From the NCBI RefSeq assembly GCF_000225525.1, contig NZ_AGBF01000002.1, positions 93,194-157,193 on the forward strand: a DNA stretch of 64,000 nucleotides, written 5' to 3'. The notes under the pieces were generated by a model. It worked only from the letters and a program-made list of their open reading frames with translations, was not told where the DNA came from and did not search any database. Shown here in pieces: positions 10,065-19,117 of this stretch. The position numbers were made by a program, and so were the translations under genes. The first letter of the stretch is position 1, and each line of letters starts with the position of its first letter. The stretch comes from Streptomyces zinciresistens K42. GTDB lineage: Bacteria; Actinomycetota; Actinomycetes; Streptomycetales; Streptomycetaceae.

Positions 10065-11381
10065 ATGGCACCGTACGAATCCGACGACAGGACGACCGCC
10101 GGGGAGGGCGACGACCTGCGTGCGGGGCGTCGCAAGGCCGCGCGGTACGTGGTCCCGGCCGCGGTGGTGGGCGTCGCGGCGGCGACCATCGGGCTGGTCC
10201 CGGCGATCGCCGACTCCGGCGACCCCGATCTGCCGGAGATCACCGCGCAGCAGCTCATCGAGAAGATCGCGAAGTCGGACGTACAGCAGCTGTCCGGCAC
10301 GTTCAAGATCACGACGGATCTGGGGCTGCCCGACCTGGGCGGGCTGGCGTCCGGCTTCGCCTCCGGCGCCATGGGCTCGGGCTCCGGCGCGGGTGACGGC
10401 TCGTCCGCCGACCCCACGGCCAAGCTCACCCAGCTGGCGTCCGGCACCAACACCCTGCGCGTCGCCGTCGACGGCGAGGAGAAGCAGAAGCTCTCCCTGC
10501 TTCAGGACGCGTCGGAGTACAGCCTCATCCACAACGGCAAGGACATCTGGGGCTACGACAGCAAGACCAACGAGGTCTACCGCGGCACCACCGACGAGGG
10601 GCCGGGCGCCAAGGGCGGGGCCGAGAAGGCCCCGGCGACGCCGAAGGAGTTCACCGACCAGGCCCTGAAGGCGGTCGACGACACCACGTCCGTCACCGTC
10701 GACGGCACCGCGCAGGTCGCGGGCCGCGACGCCTACCGGCTGCTCATCAAGCCGAAGCAGTCCGGGACCACGGTCGGCGCGATCACCGTGGCCGTGGACG
10801 CCGAGACGGGCATGCCGCTGAAGTTCACCCTGACCCCGACCTCCGGCGGCGCGGCCGTGGTCGACGCCGGCTTCACCAAGGTCAGCTTCGCCAAGCCGGA
10901 CGCCTCCACCTTCGCCTTCACCCCGCCCAAGGGCGCCAAGATCACCGAGGACGGCGACCAGGACGGGGCGGCGGCCGAGAAGCCCGGCGGTCCCCCGTCC
11001 GGGGGCCCCAAGTCCGGCAGCCCCAAGTCCGGCGGCCCTGGGTCCGGGGACGCCCTCCGCGAGAAGTTCGAGAAGGAGCGCGGCGGCGCGGCGGCCGAGG
11101 GCAAGGGTCTCGCGGCCGGCCCCGAGGTCATCGGCAAGGGCTGGAACTCCGTGGCGGTCCTGGACACCGGCGGCGAGGGCGTGCCGTCCGGCGCCGAGGC
11201 CGGCGGCGGCCAGCTGGGCGGCTTCCTGGACTCCCTCGGCGACAAGGCCACCGGCAAGTTCGGCTCGGGGACGGTCTTCAAGACCCGTCTGATCAACGCC
11301 CTGGTCACGGACGACGGCAAGGTCTACGTCGGCGCGGTCGACAAGGCCACCCTCGTGAAGGCCGCCGACTCGGCGAAGTAG
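10065..11381 (+). CDS. LolA/RseB-like membrane-anchored protein
   Basis: A 438-aa protein with a cytoplasmic charged N-terminus, one transmembrane segment (about residues 26-45, VVPAAVVGVAAATIGLVPA) and a large extracellular part. It has no lipobox cysteine. The extracellular part resembles the LolA/LppX/RseB half-barrel fold found in actinobacterial lipoprotein-type proteins (for example TFKITTDLGLPD, then NTLRVAVDGEEKQKLSL and IWGYDSKTNEVY). It is followed by a Gly/Pro/Lys-rich linker (GGPPSGGPKSGSPKSGGPG). ATG 10065 is preceded by GGAGGT at 9-nt spacing. It sits upstream of an ABC exporter. The ligand is unknown. Confidence 0.8.
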   Translation: MAPYESDDRTTAGEGDDLRAGRRKAARYVVPAAVVGVAAATIGLVPAIADSGDPDLPEITAQQLIEKIAKSDVQQLSGTFKITTDLGLPDLGGLASGFASGAMGSGSGAGDGSSADPTAKLTQLASGTNTLRVAVDGEEKQKLSLLQDASEYSLIHNGKDIWGYDSKTNEVYRGTTDEGPGAKGGAEKAPATPKEFTDQALKAVDDTTSVTVDGTAQVAGRDAYRLLIKPKQSGTTVGAITVAVDAETGMPLKFTLTPTSGGAAVVDAGFTKVSFAKPDASTFAFTPPKGAKITEDGDQDGAAAEKPGGPPSGGPKSGSPKSGGPGSGDALREKFEKERGGAAAEGKGLAAGPEVIGKGWNSVAVLDTGGEGVPSGAEAGGGQLGGFLDSLGDKATGKFGSGTVFKTRLINALVTDDGKVYVGAVDKATLVKAADSAK

Positions 11382-11420
11382 CACGCGCGATCCACGGTCG
11401 CCGCAGGCGCACCACGAGTG

Positions 11421-11465
11421 GAAGAACCCGAAGAACCCGAAGAACCCGAGGAACCCGAGGAACCC
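11421..11465 (+). repeat. Five tandem 9-bp repeats (GARGAACCC)
   Basis: Three copies of GAAGAACCC followed by two of GAGGAACCC. If the downstream ATPase were started at GTG 11418 they would encode Glu-Glu-Pro repeats at its N-terminus; with the better start at 11517 they are intergenic. Confidence 0.7.
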
Positions 11466-11516
11466 GAGAAGTCCGAGGAGCCCATGGAGGAACGGCCCGC
11501 CGCGGAGGCAGGCGCG

Positions 11517-12443
11517 GTGATCGTCACCCGCGCGCTCACCAAGCGCTACCGCGGCGGGCAGCTCGCCGTGGACGGCCTCGACCTGACCGTCCCGGCGGGC
11601 AGCGTCTTCGGCTTCCTCGGGCCCAACGGCTCCGGCAAGACCACCACCATCCGCATGCTGATGGGGCTCATCGAGCCCACCTCCGGCAGCGCGCGCGTCC
11701 TCGGGCACCCCGTGCCCCGGGGCGCGCGCGCCGTGCTGCCGCGGGTCGGCGCGCTCATCGAGGGGCCCGCCCTGTACGGCTTCCTCACCGGGCGCGACAA
11801 CCTCCTGCGCTACGACGCGGCCGACCCGACCGCCGACCCGCGCACCCGGCGCACCCGGGTCGCCGACGCGCTGGAGCGGGTGGGCCTGGCCGCCGCCGCG
11901 GGCAGGAAGGCCAAGGCGTACTCGCTCGGCATGAAACAGCGGCTGGGGCTGGCGGCCGCGCTGCTCCAGCCGCGCGCCCTGCTCGTGCTGGACGAGCCGA
12001 CCAACGGCCTCGACCCGCAGGGCATGCGCGAGATCCGTTCGCTGATCAGGGAGTTGGCGTCGGACGGCACGACCGTCTTCCTCTCCTCCCACCTCCTCGA
12101 CGAGATCGAGCAGGTCTGCACCCATGTGGCCGTGATGGCGCGGGGCAGGCTGCTCACCCAGGGCCCGGTGGCCGAACTGGCTGCCGGGACCCGCGGCCGG
12201 CTGGTCGTGACCACGCCGGACACCGCCGACGCGGCCCGGGTGCTGAAGGAGCAGGGCGCCGGCGACATCGCCGTCGCCGACGGCGACCGGGTGGACGCCG
12301 AGCCGCCGGACCGCGACCTCGCCGAGGTCAGCGCGGCCCTGGTACGGGCGGGTGTCCGCGTCCGGGGCTTCGCGGTCGAACGGGCCTCCCTGGAGGACGC
12401 GTTCGTGGCGCTCACGGGGGAGGGATTCGATGTCGCGGGCTGA
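11517..12443 (+). CDS. ABC transporter ATP-binding protein (ABC-2 exporter type)
   Basis: Nucleotide-binding subunit of an ABC-2-type exporter, with the downstream gene as its permease. Walker A is GPNGSGKTT (about residue 35), the signature region is YSLGMKQRLGLAAAL (about 134) and Walker B is LLVLDEPTNGLDPQG (about 155), followed by the H-loop SSHLLDEIEQ. GTG 11517 has GGAGG 8 nt upstream and gives about 308 aa, beginning at IVTRALTKRYRGG. In-frame ATG 11484 and GTG 11418 would add a Glu/Pro-rich extension and have poorer SD context. It overlaps the permease by 14 bp, so the two are translationally coupled. Confidence 0.9.
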   Translation: MIVTRALTKRYRGGQLAVDGLDLTVPAGSVFGFLGPNGSGKTTTIRMLMGLIEPTSGSARVLGHPVPRGARAVLPRVGALIEGPALYGFLTGRDNLLRYDAADPTADPRTRRTRVADALERVGLAAAAGRKAKAYSLGMKQRLGLAAALLQPRALLVLDEPTNGLDPQGMREIRSLIRELASDGTTVFLSSHLLDEIEQVCTHVAVMARGRLLTQGPVAELAAGTRGRLVVTTPDTADAARVLKEQGAGDIAVADGDRVDAEPPDRDLAEVSAALVRAGVRVRGFAVERASLEDAFVALTGEGFDVAG

Positions 12444-13410
12444 ACCCGGCGTACGGCCCGGAGCGGGACACGGGGAAGCCGGCGCGCGACCGGCGGCCGA
12501 GGCGGGAGCTGATGCGGGGCCGCGGGCGTCCGGACCCGTCGGCACGGTCGCCGGGCCGCCCCGCGGGCCCGGACCGCTGTGGACCCTCGGCCTCTTCCGC
12601 AGCGAACTGCTGACGACGTTCCGGCGCTGGCGCACCCTCGCGCTGCTCGGTGTGCTCGCCGCCGTGCCGGTCCTGGTCGGGATCGCCGTGCGGATCGAGA
12701 CCGGCGACGGGCCCGCGGGCGGCGGCGGGCACGGCGACGGACCGGCGTTCATCTCGCAGATCACCAACAACGGGCTGTTCCTGGTCTTCACGGCCCTGGC
12801 CGCGACCCTGCCGTTCTTCCTGCCGATGGCGATCGGCGTCGTCGCGGGGGACGCGATCGCGGGCGAGGCGAGCGCGGGCACCCTGCGCTACCTCCTGGTC
12901 GCGCCCGCGGGCCGTACCCGCCTGCTCCTCACCAAGTACGCGACCACGACGGCCTTCTGCCTGGTGGCGACCCTCGTGGTCGCGGTCTCCGCGCTGACCA
13001 CGGGAGCGCTGCTGTTCCCGCTGGGTGAGCTGACCACCATCTCCGGCACCCGCATCGGCTTCGGCGAAGGGCTCCTCAGAGCGCTGCTGATCGCCCTGGT
13101 CGTCGCCGCCTCCCTGATCGGGGTGGCGGCCCTCGGGCTGTTCGTCTCGACGCTGACCAACAGCGGCATCGCGGCCATGGCGACGACCGTCGGCCTGCTG
13201 ATCACCGTGCAGATCCTCGACCAGATCCCCCAGCTCCAGGCGATCCAGCCGTACTTCTTCTCCCACTACTGGCTGTCCTTCGCCGACCTCATGCGCGACC
13301 CGGTGTACTGGGACGACCTGCTGAGGAACCTCGGTATCCAGGCCGTCTACGCGGCCGTGTTCGGCTCCGCGGCCTGGGCGAGGTTCACGACGAGGGACGT
13401 CACGGCCTGA
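12430..13410 (+). CDS. ABC-2 type transporter permease
   Basis: A 326-aa membrane permease partnered with the preceding ATPase. The first ~50 residues are a polar Gly/Pro/Ala-rich tail, then an amphipathic segment (WTLGLFRSELLTTFRRWRT) leads into about six transmembrane segments, including GVLAAVPVLVGIAV, ALAATLPFFLPMAIGVVAGD and the last helix near the C-terminus. The ABC2_membrane-like signature GEASAGTLRYLLVAPAGRTR is clear. ATG 12430 overlaps the ATPase stop. The transported substrate is unknown. It ends 4 bp from the convergent amidase gene. Confidence 0.88.
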   Translation: MSRAEPGVRPGAGHGEAGARPAAEAGADAGPRASGPVGTVAGPPRGPGPLWTLGLFRSELLTTFRRWRTLALLGVLAAVPVLVGIAVRIETGDGPAGGGGHGDGPAFISQITNNGLFLVFTALAATLPFFLPMAIGVVAGDAIAGEASAGTLRYLLVAPAGRTRLLLTKYATTTAFCLVATLVVAVSALTTGALLFPLGELTTISGTRIGFGEGLLRALLIALVVAASLIGVAALGLFVSTLTNSGIAAMATTVGLLITVQILDQIPQLQAIQPYFFSHYWLSFADLMRDPVYWDDLLRNLGIQAVYAAVFGSAAWARFTTRDVTA

Positions 13411-13414
13411 CCGG

Positions 13415-14593
13415 TCACCGGACCGCCCCTTGCGCCGCCTGCGCCACCGCGAGCAGCAGGGACTCCTCGCCGTGCGCCGCGACGAGTTGGAGGCCGACCG
13501 GGCATCCGTCCGGGCCGGGCCCCGCGGGGACGCTGATCGCCGGATGGCCGCTCAGGTTGAACGCCCAGGTGAGGGCGGTGGAATAGCGCTCCCCGGGACC
13601 CTCGTGGCCGTGCGGGGGGACGGGGGCGGTCGGCGTCAGCAGCAACCGCGCCTGGCCGAAGAGGGCCGCCAGACGGCGGTCGTTGGCCTCCCGGACGCGC
13701 CCGGCGCCGGGGAAGGGACCCGCGTCCGGACTCCGCAGCGCGAGCCAGGCGGGGGCCGGGTCGTCGAGGCGCAGCGGCGTCCGGGGCCGGACCAGGCGCA
13801 GCACACCGGTCTCGGCGAGGCGCACGGCCGCCGTGTGCGCGACGGCGACGACGGCCGGGTCGGGGGAGTCGAAGCCGAGGTCGGACGACCAGACGGCGGG
13901 GAGCGCGCCACCGCCGCGGCGGTGCGCCGCGCCATCGGCCGGCGCGTCCCCCGACAGCACCGCCCAGGACACCGCGGCGTCCCGCGCGCACCGCGCGAGC
14001 AGACCCGGCGCCGCCAGGCCCGTACGGTCCGGCGACGGCAGCCGCCCGTTGCCCGCCTTCAGTCCGACGACCCCGCACCAGGCCGCGGGGATCCGTACCG
14101 ACCCGGCGCCGTCGCTCCCGGTCGCCAGCGGCACCAGCCCCGCCGCCACGGCCGCCGCCGAACCGGCCGAGGAGCCGCCCGGGGTGCGGTCCGCACGCCA
14201 CGGGTTGGCCGTGGGGCCGAACCGCCCGAGTCCCCAGGTCTGCCAGGGAGTTCCCGGCCCCGGGACGGAGGTCGCCCCGACCGGGACGCATCCCGCCGCG
14301 AGCAGCGGGCCCGCCGAGCGCAGTCCGTGCCGCCCCTTCACCCCGAGCGGCACCCCGGCCAGCGGCGGGCGCTCGCCCGCGCCGATCCGCGCGTCCACCT
14401 CGCCGGCCCGGCGCAGCGCCTCCTCGCCCCACACCTCGGCGAAGGCGGACAGGGCCGGGTCCAGCCGCTCGATCCGTTCGAGCGTCCGCGCGACGACGTC
14501 GACCGCGCGCACCGCCCCGGACCGCACCGCGGAGGCGATCCGTACGGCCGTGAGCGAGGCGGGCGGGGCGGTGGGCAGGTGCGCGGGCCGCAC
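13415..14593 (-). CDS. Amidase (amidase-signature family)
   Basis: A 392-aa amidase-signature hydrolase. The Ser-cisSer-Lys triad is visible: Lys about 86 in VPLGVKGRHG, the cis-Ser region TPGGSSAGSAAAVAAGL, and the nucleophile Ser in TGSDGAGSVRIPAAWCG. Likely reaction is hydrolysis of a small amide to acid plus ammonia; the substrate is not readable. There is no ATG near the conserved N-terminus; GTG 14593, behind a GGGGCGGG stretch and 14 bp after the stop of the upstream gene, is the best start. It is slightly short for the family. It probably forms an operon with the gene at 14608-15129. Confidence 0.85.
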   Translation of the reverse strand: MRPAHLPTAPPASLTAVRIASAVRSGAVRAVDVVARTLERIERLDPALSAFAEVWGEEALRRAGEVDARIGAGERPPLAGVPLGVKGRHGLRSAGPLLAAGCVPVGATSVPGPGTPWQTWGLGRFGPTANPWRADRTPGGSSAGSAAAVAAGLVPLATGSDGAGSVRIPAAWCGVVGLKAGNGRLPSPDRTGLAAPGLLARCARDAAVSWAVLSGDAPADGAAHRRGGGALPAVWSSDLGFDSPDPAVVAVAHTAAVRLAETGVLRLVRPRTPLRLDDPAPAWLALRSPDAGPFPGAGRVREANDRRLAALFGQARLLLTPTAPVPPHGHEGPGERYSTALTWAFNLSGHPAISVPAGPGPDGCPVGLQLVAAHGEESLLLAVAQAAQGAVR

Positions 14594-14607
14594 CCCGCCC
14601 CGGCCGC

Positions 14608-15129
14608 TCAGCGCACACGCCCCGTCAGCCGTGCCAGCGCCCGCGCCTGACCGGGCGGTGGCCCGTCGAGTTCGCCCAGCCGCCACGCGGGCACCCACGG
14701 CACCCGGTACACGTCGATGACCGACTCGATCACCCTCACCCGCTCGGCGAGCGGTCGCGGCAGCCGTCCCGGCGCGTCCGCGACCAGGACCACGGCGTCG
14801 AGGTCCAGCCCGTGCGGCGCCCGCCCGAGCCGGAAGACCTCCAGGGCGCCGAGGGCCGCCGCCAGCCCCGAGGCGTGCGTACGGGCGACGAGGAGCACCG
14901 AGCGCGGTGCGGCAGGACCCGGCCAGGCGGCACCGCAGTCCCGGCCGCCGTAGACCGCGGCGAGGGTGGAGGCACCGGCTCCGCCGTGCACACCGACCCA
15001 CGAGAAGCGCCGGGGGGCGAAGGAGGCGGCGGCGGGCGGTGGTTGCCCGACCGGCGCGACCGGGCCCCGCACCCAGATCTCCGGGCCCGGCTCCGAGGGG
15101 CCCCGCTGTAGCTGCATGTCGGTGCCCAT
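14608..15129 (-). CDS. Degenerate P-loop (CpaE/MinD-like) conserved protein
   Basis: A 173-aa protein. FSWVGVHGGAGASTLAAVY (about residues 43-60) looks like the deviant Walker A of ParA/MinD/CpaE ATPases, but the catalytic Lys before the S/T is replaced by Ala (GGAGAST). The rest resembles such folds (VLLVARTHASGLAAAL, then LDAVVLVADAPGRLP with an Asp after a hydrophobic strand). This looks like the Streptomyces family often annotated as DUF6668-like, which I know only as conserved and uncharacterised. Start ATG 15129; ATG 15117 is also possible. It lies 14 bp upstream of the amidase gene. Confidence 0.7.
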   Translation of the reverse strand: MGTDMQLQRGPSEPGPEIWVRGPVAPVGQPPPAAASFAPRRFSWVGVHGGAGASTLAAVYGGRDCGAAWPGPAAPRSVLLVARTHASGLAAALGALEVFRLGRAPHGLDLDAVVLVADAPGRLPRPLAERVRVIESVIDVYRVPWVPAWRLGELDGPPPGQARALARLTGRVR

Positions 15130-15398
15130 GCCCGCACTCCCTCCCGGTCACGCCAGAAGACCCGTGGTCACGCATGACGGTGCCCGGACGCGGCACAAGC
15201 TCCTGGAACGAGTCTGTGACGCCACGGTGACGCCCGCGCCGCGCGCGGCCGGAGAGACTCGACGGTACGTGGACGACGTGTCCGACCCGTACGACCGGGA
15301 CGTGACGGCGGGGGAAGCGGAACCCGGCGGCGGAAGGGAGCACCATGGAGCCCGACCGCGCGTCGGCGAAGTGCCCGACGCACGTGAGTGAGGGAACC

Positions 15399-16940
15399 AT
15401 GTCTCGACTGAGCCGCGCCATGAAGCGGGAACAGAAGCGTGCCGCGGCCGCCGGGGTCTCCGAGGCGGCACCGATCGACGTACGCGTCCCCGCGGGCGGC
15501 GCGGGCCACGCCTCGATCGGCGGCGTGCCCGTCACCGTGGGCCCGGGGGAGGAGGTCCACCACGCCGTCCTGACGCACCTCCAGCGCATCGCCGTCGCCG
15601 GCGGCCGTCCGGTCCTCGCCCTGGTCCACGACGAGCGCATCGGCTACGTCGTGCCGCTGCGGGTGGAGCAGGACGGCTCCAGCAGCTACACCGCCGAGCC
15701 CGTACGCACCGCCCCGGCGCCCCCGCCCACCACCGGACCCGCCGGACCCGCCGGACCCACCAGACCCGCTGGCCCCGTCGGCCTCGCTGAACCCACCGGA
15801 CCCACCGGACCCGCCGGACCCGTCGGCCTCGCTGAACCCGCGCGCCCCGCGCAGGGGTCGGCGGATCACGCGCCCGCCCCGCGCCCCGCCTCCCCGGCAG
15901 CGGCCGGTACCGCGCCGCCCGCGCCGCCGTCCGCCGCGCCCGGCGGCACCGTATGGCCGTCCGCCGCCGAGTCCGCTCGCCCGTCCTCCGGTCCTGGTGA
16001 ACCCGTCTGGCCTTCGGCGCCGTCCACCGCGTCCACCGCGTCCGGCGAGGCCGGGGAGTCCCAGGAGCCCGGTGACGCCGTCTGGCCGGCCGCCGGCCCC
16101 GGTGCGTCCGAGGAGCGGGCGGACGCCGGCCCGGAGCCGTACCGGGACGCCGTCACGCAGGTGCTGCGGCCGCTGCCGCGCGGCGGTGCCGGTCAGGACG
16201 CCGGCGACGCGCTGGACGGCCCACCCACCTTCCGGCTGCGCCCGATCCCCACGGGTGGCGGGCCGGCGCGGGTGCCGGGCACGGTCGCGCCGCCGCTCGG
16301 GGTGTTCGGGCCGCCGCCGTCGATGGGCGGGGCCGCGGGTGCCCTTCCGGCCGACCGGCCCGCCTCTCCGGGCCCCGACTCCGAGCCCGACCCGCCCCGG
16401 GGGTTCGACGCCGTCGCCGAAGCCGTCCTGGGCGACCCGCCCGAGGGCGCCGTACCCGGCACCTCGCCCTTCGCGGGCCCGCTGGAGCGGATCCACGAGG
16501 CCGTGCGGGCGGGGCGCACGGAGGAGGCGGCGCCGCTCGTCCGGCAGACCGTGGCGCAGGCGTCCGCCGTACTGGGCCCGGAGCACCCCGAGGTGCTGCG
16601 GATGCGGGAACTCGCCGCGTACATCGCCTACTTGGGAGGCGAACCGGAGCGGGCCTTCGCGCTGTGCCTGGCGGCGGCGTGGGCCTACCACCGGGCCGCG
16701 GACGCGGAGGCGGCCTACAGCGGGCTGCACGGCGCGGCCACGGCCTGGCGTGCCGTGCGCAACCCGGCCCAGGGGCTGGACCTGGGCCGGGAGCTGCTCG
16801 CGCTCTGGGACGAACTGGTGGCCGGGGGCGGCCCGGCCGCCCGGGACCCCGAGGAACTGGAGTCGGCCCGCGCCCGCATGGACCGCCTCACCGCCCGCGC
16901 CGCCGCGACGGACGCACCGCCCGCCGGCACCACGGGCTGA
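15399..16940 (+). CDS. Pro/Gly/Ala-rich protein with C-terminal TPR-like domain
   Basis: A 513-aa protein. The N-terminal ~100 residues begin MSRLSRAMKREQKRAAAAG and form a small conserved domain. A long low-complexity middle (about 105-370) is Pro/Gly/Ala-rich with collagen-like GPAGPAGPTRPAGPVGLAEP units. The C-terminal ~130 residues are helical and TPR-like (FAGPLERIHEAVRAGRTEEA, then HPEVLRMRELAAYIAYLGG). ATG 15399 follows GAGGGAACC; ATG 15345 is an alternative with GGGAG 4 nt upstream. The stop codon is inside the first unit of a 24-bp tandem array. Function is unknown. Confidence 0.75.
   Translation: MSRLSRAMKREQKRAAAAGVSEAAPIDVRVPAGGAGHASIGGVPVTVGPGEEVHHAVLTHLQRIAVAGGRPVLALVHDERIGYVVPLRVEQDGSSSYTAEPVRTAPAPPPTTGPAGPAGPTRPAGPVGLAEPTGPTGPAGPVGLAEPARPAQGSADHAPAPRPASPAAAGTAPPAPPSAAPGGTVWPSAAESARPSSGPGEPVWPSAPSTASTASGEAGESQEPGDAVWPAAGPGASEERADAGPEPYRDAVTQVLRPLPRGGAGQDAGDALDGPPTFRLRPIPTGGGPARVPGTVAPPLGVFGPPPSMGGAAGALPADRPASPGPDSEPDPPRGFDAVAEAVLGDPPEGAVPGTSPFAGPLERIHEAVRAGRTEEAAPLVRQTVAQASAVLGPEHPEVLRMRELAAYIAYLGGEPERAFALCLAAAWAYHRAADAEAAYSGLHGAATAWRAVRNPAQGLDLGRELLALWDELVAGGGPAARDPEELESARARMDRLTARAAATDAPPAGTTG
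15733..15840 (+). repeat. In-frame collagen-like repeat in the coding sequence
   Basis: Nine-base units of the CGGACCCRC kind alternate with two copies of an 18-mer, GTCGGCCTCGCTGAACCC, about 48 bp apart. They encode Gly-Pro-Ala/Thr triplets within the 15399 gene. Expansion or contraction by multiples of 9 would keep the frame. Confidence 0.7.
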
Positions 16941-17108
16941 CCACCGGCCGGCACCACGGGCTGACCACCGGCCGGCACCACGGGCTGACCACCGGCCGGC
17001 ACCACGGGCTGACCACCGGCCGGCACCACGGGCTGACCACCGGCCGGCACCACGGGCTGACCACCGGCCGGCACCACGGGCTGACCACCGGCCGGCACCA
17101 CGGGCTGA
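16917..17108 (+). repeat. Eight tandem 24-bp repeats carrying the gene's stop codon
   Basis: Eight consecutive 24-bp units each end in CACGGGCTGA. Units 2-8 are identical; unit 1 is the slightly diverged 3' end of the 15399 coding sequence and contains its real stop codon (16938-16940). Every later unit therefore carries a non-functional copy of the last seven codons plus TGA. The array lies between convergent genes. Confidence 0.92.
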
Positions 17109-17120
17109 CCACCGGCCGGC

Positions 17121-17170
17121 ACCACCCGGCACCACCCGGCACCACCCGGCATCACCCGGCATCACCCGGC
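17121..17170 (+). repeat. Five tandem 10-bp repeats (AYCACCCGGC)
   Basis: Three units ACCACCCGGC followed by two ATCACCCGGC and a partial sixth. They follow the 24-bp array directly and share its CGGCACCAC core, so they probably arose from it by slippage. Confidence 0.85.
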
Positions 17171-17212
17171 ATCACCGGCTGACGACCTCCAGTCGGTCGC
17201 TGGACGGGGGCC

Positions 17213-17247
17213 GGTCGGCGGTCGGCGGTCGGCGGTCGGCGGTCGGC
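17213..17247 (+). repeat. Five tandem 7-bp repeats (GGTCGGC)
   Basis: Five exact copies of GGTCGGC end 21 bp before the stop of the convergent aminopeptidase gene. A related heptamer array, GGTCGCC, occurs at 51933-51960. The 16941-17268 gap is thus almost wholly tandem repeats. Confidence 0.85.
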
Positions 17248-17268
17248 GGCCGGTGGACGGGGCGCGCG

Positions 17269-18300
<1,032 letters not shown>

Positions 18301-18467
18301 TCAAGAGCGGTATCCGGTCAGGTTCGGTCAGGATTGTTCGCATAGCGGGCACGTTGTGAAAGCAGCCGGTCAGCGGGCCGTCCGCCCCCTCACGCGGGAC
18401 GCGTCCTGGCGACATCGAGCCGGGAGAGGCCGACGACGCCCGCCCTCACCACACGCGGGACGCGCAC

Positions 18468-18944
18468 TCAGTGCACGCAGAACTCGTTGCCCTCCGGATC
18501 CGTCATCACGGCCCACTCCCCGGACGGCTCGCTCACCCGCCGCGCCACGCGCGCGCCGAGCCCCGCCAGACGTGCGATCTCCGCCTCGCGCTCCCCGGGC
18601 GCCGCGTGCACGTCGAGATGCAGCCGGTTCTTCACCGTCTTCTCCTCCGGCACGCGCTGGAACAGCAGCCGCCGCCCCAGCCCGGTCCCGCTGTCCTCGT
18701 CGTACGGGTCGTCCGGATGCCGTACGGCCACCAGGTCCCGGAAGGCGAGCCGCGCGTGGAACTCCACGACGGCCTCCCGGGGCAGTGCGCCCAGCTCCAG
18801 CAGCCGCTCGATCAGCGCGTTGTTGTCCTCGATCTCGTAGTGCAGCGCGGCGCCCCAGAAGTCCGCCTGGGACCGGGGATCGGCGCAGTCGACGACGACC
18901 TTCCAGTGGAGGGGCGCCGGCCTGCTCGCGGAGTCCTGTGTCAT
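18468..18944 (-). CDS. VOC-superfamily (glyoxalase-like) protein
   Basis: A 158-aa member of the vicinal-oxygen-chelate fold, of the glyoxalase-like subfamily common in Streptomyces. It begins LHWKVVVDCADPRSQADFWG, has LLFQRVPEEKTVKNRLHLDV in the centre and ends TDPEGNEFCVH, the typical paired beta-alpha-beta-beta-beta modules. Candidate metal ligands are the His of NRLHLDV and the Glu of GNEFCV. Start ATG 18944; ATG 18956 is in frame just upstream. No resistance or metabolic partner adjoins, so no substrate can be named. Confidence 0.85.
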   Translation of the reverse strand: MTQDSASRPAPLHWKVVVDCADPRSQADFWGAALHYEIEDNNALIERLLELGALPREAVVEFHARLAFRDLVAVRHPDDPYDEDSGTGLGRRLLFQRVPEEKTVKNRLHLDVHAAPGEREAEIARLAGLGARVARRVSEPSGEWAVMTDPEGNEFCVH

Positions 18945-19117
18945 GCGACCACTCATAGGGGGTCGCCGGGCGCGGCGGCAACGTGAATCGCCGGTTCCGG
19001 GCGCCGGGCCGCCCGGGGGCCGCAGCGGCACCCGCGGACCCCGGTCGGCGGTCCGCCGCCGTACGTCCCCCGGCCCGCTCCGCGGTCACACCGGAGCGGG
19101 CCGGGCGCACCGCCCGC

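Noticed and set aside
9924..12881. 985-residue minus-strand protein
   Set aside because: Shadow frame opposite the LolA-like and ABC genes; Arg/Gly/Ala-rich with no domain, whereas the plus-strand genes have clear motifs.
16917..17170. CRISPR array
   Set aside because: Units are directly adjacent with no unique spacers, unit lengths are 24 and 10 bp, and there are no cas genes.
16664..17182. Repeat protein reading through the 24-bp array (Thr-Thr-Gly-Arg-His-His-Gly-Leu repeats)
   Set aside because: It is an alternative frame of the 15399 gene plus the array; the repeat length is a multiple of 3, which keeps any frame open automatically.
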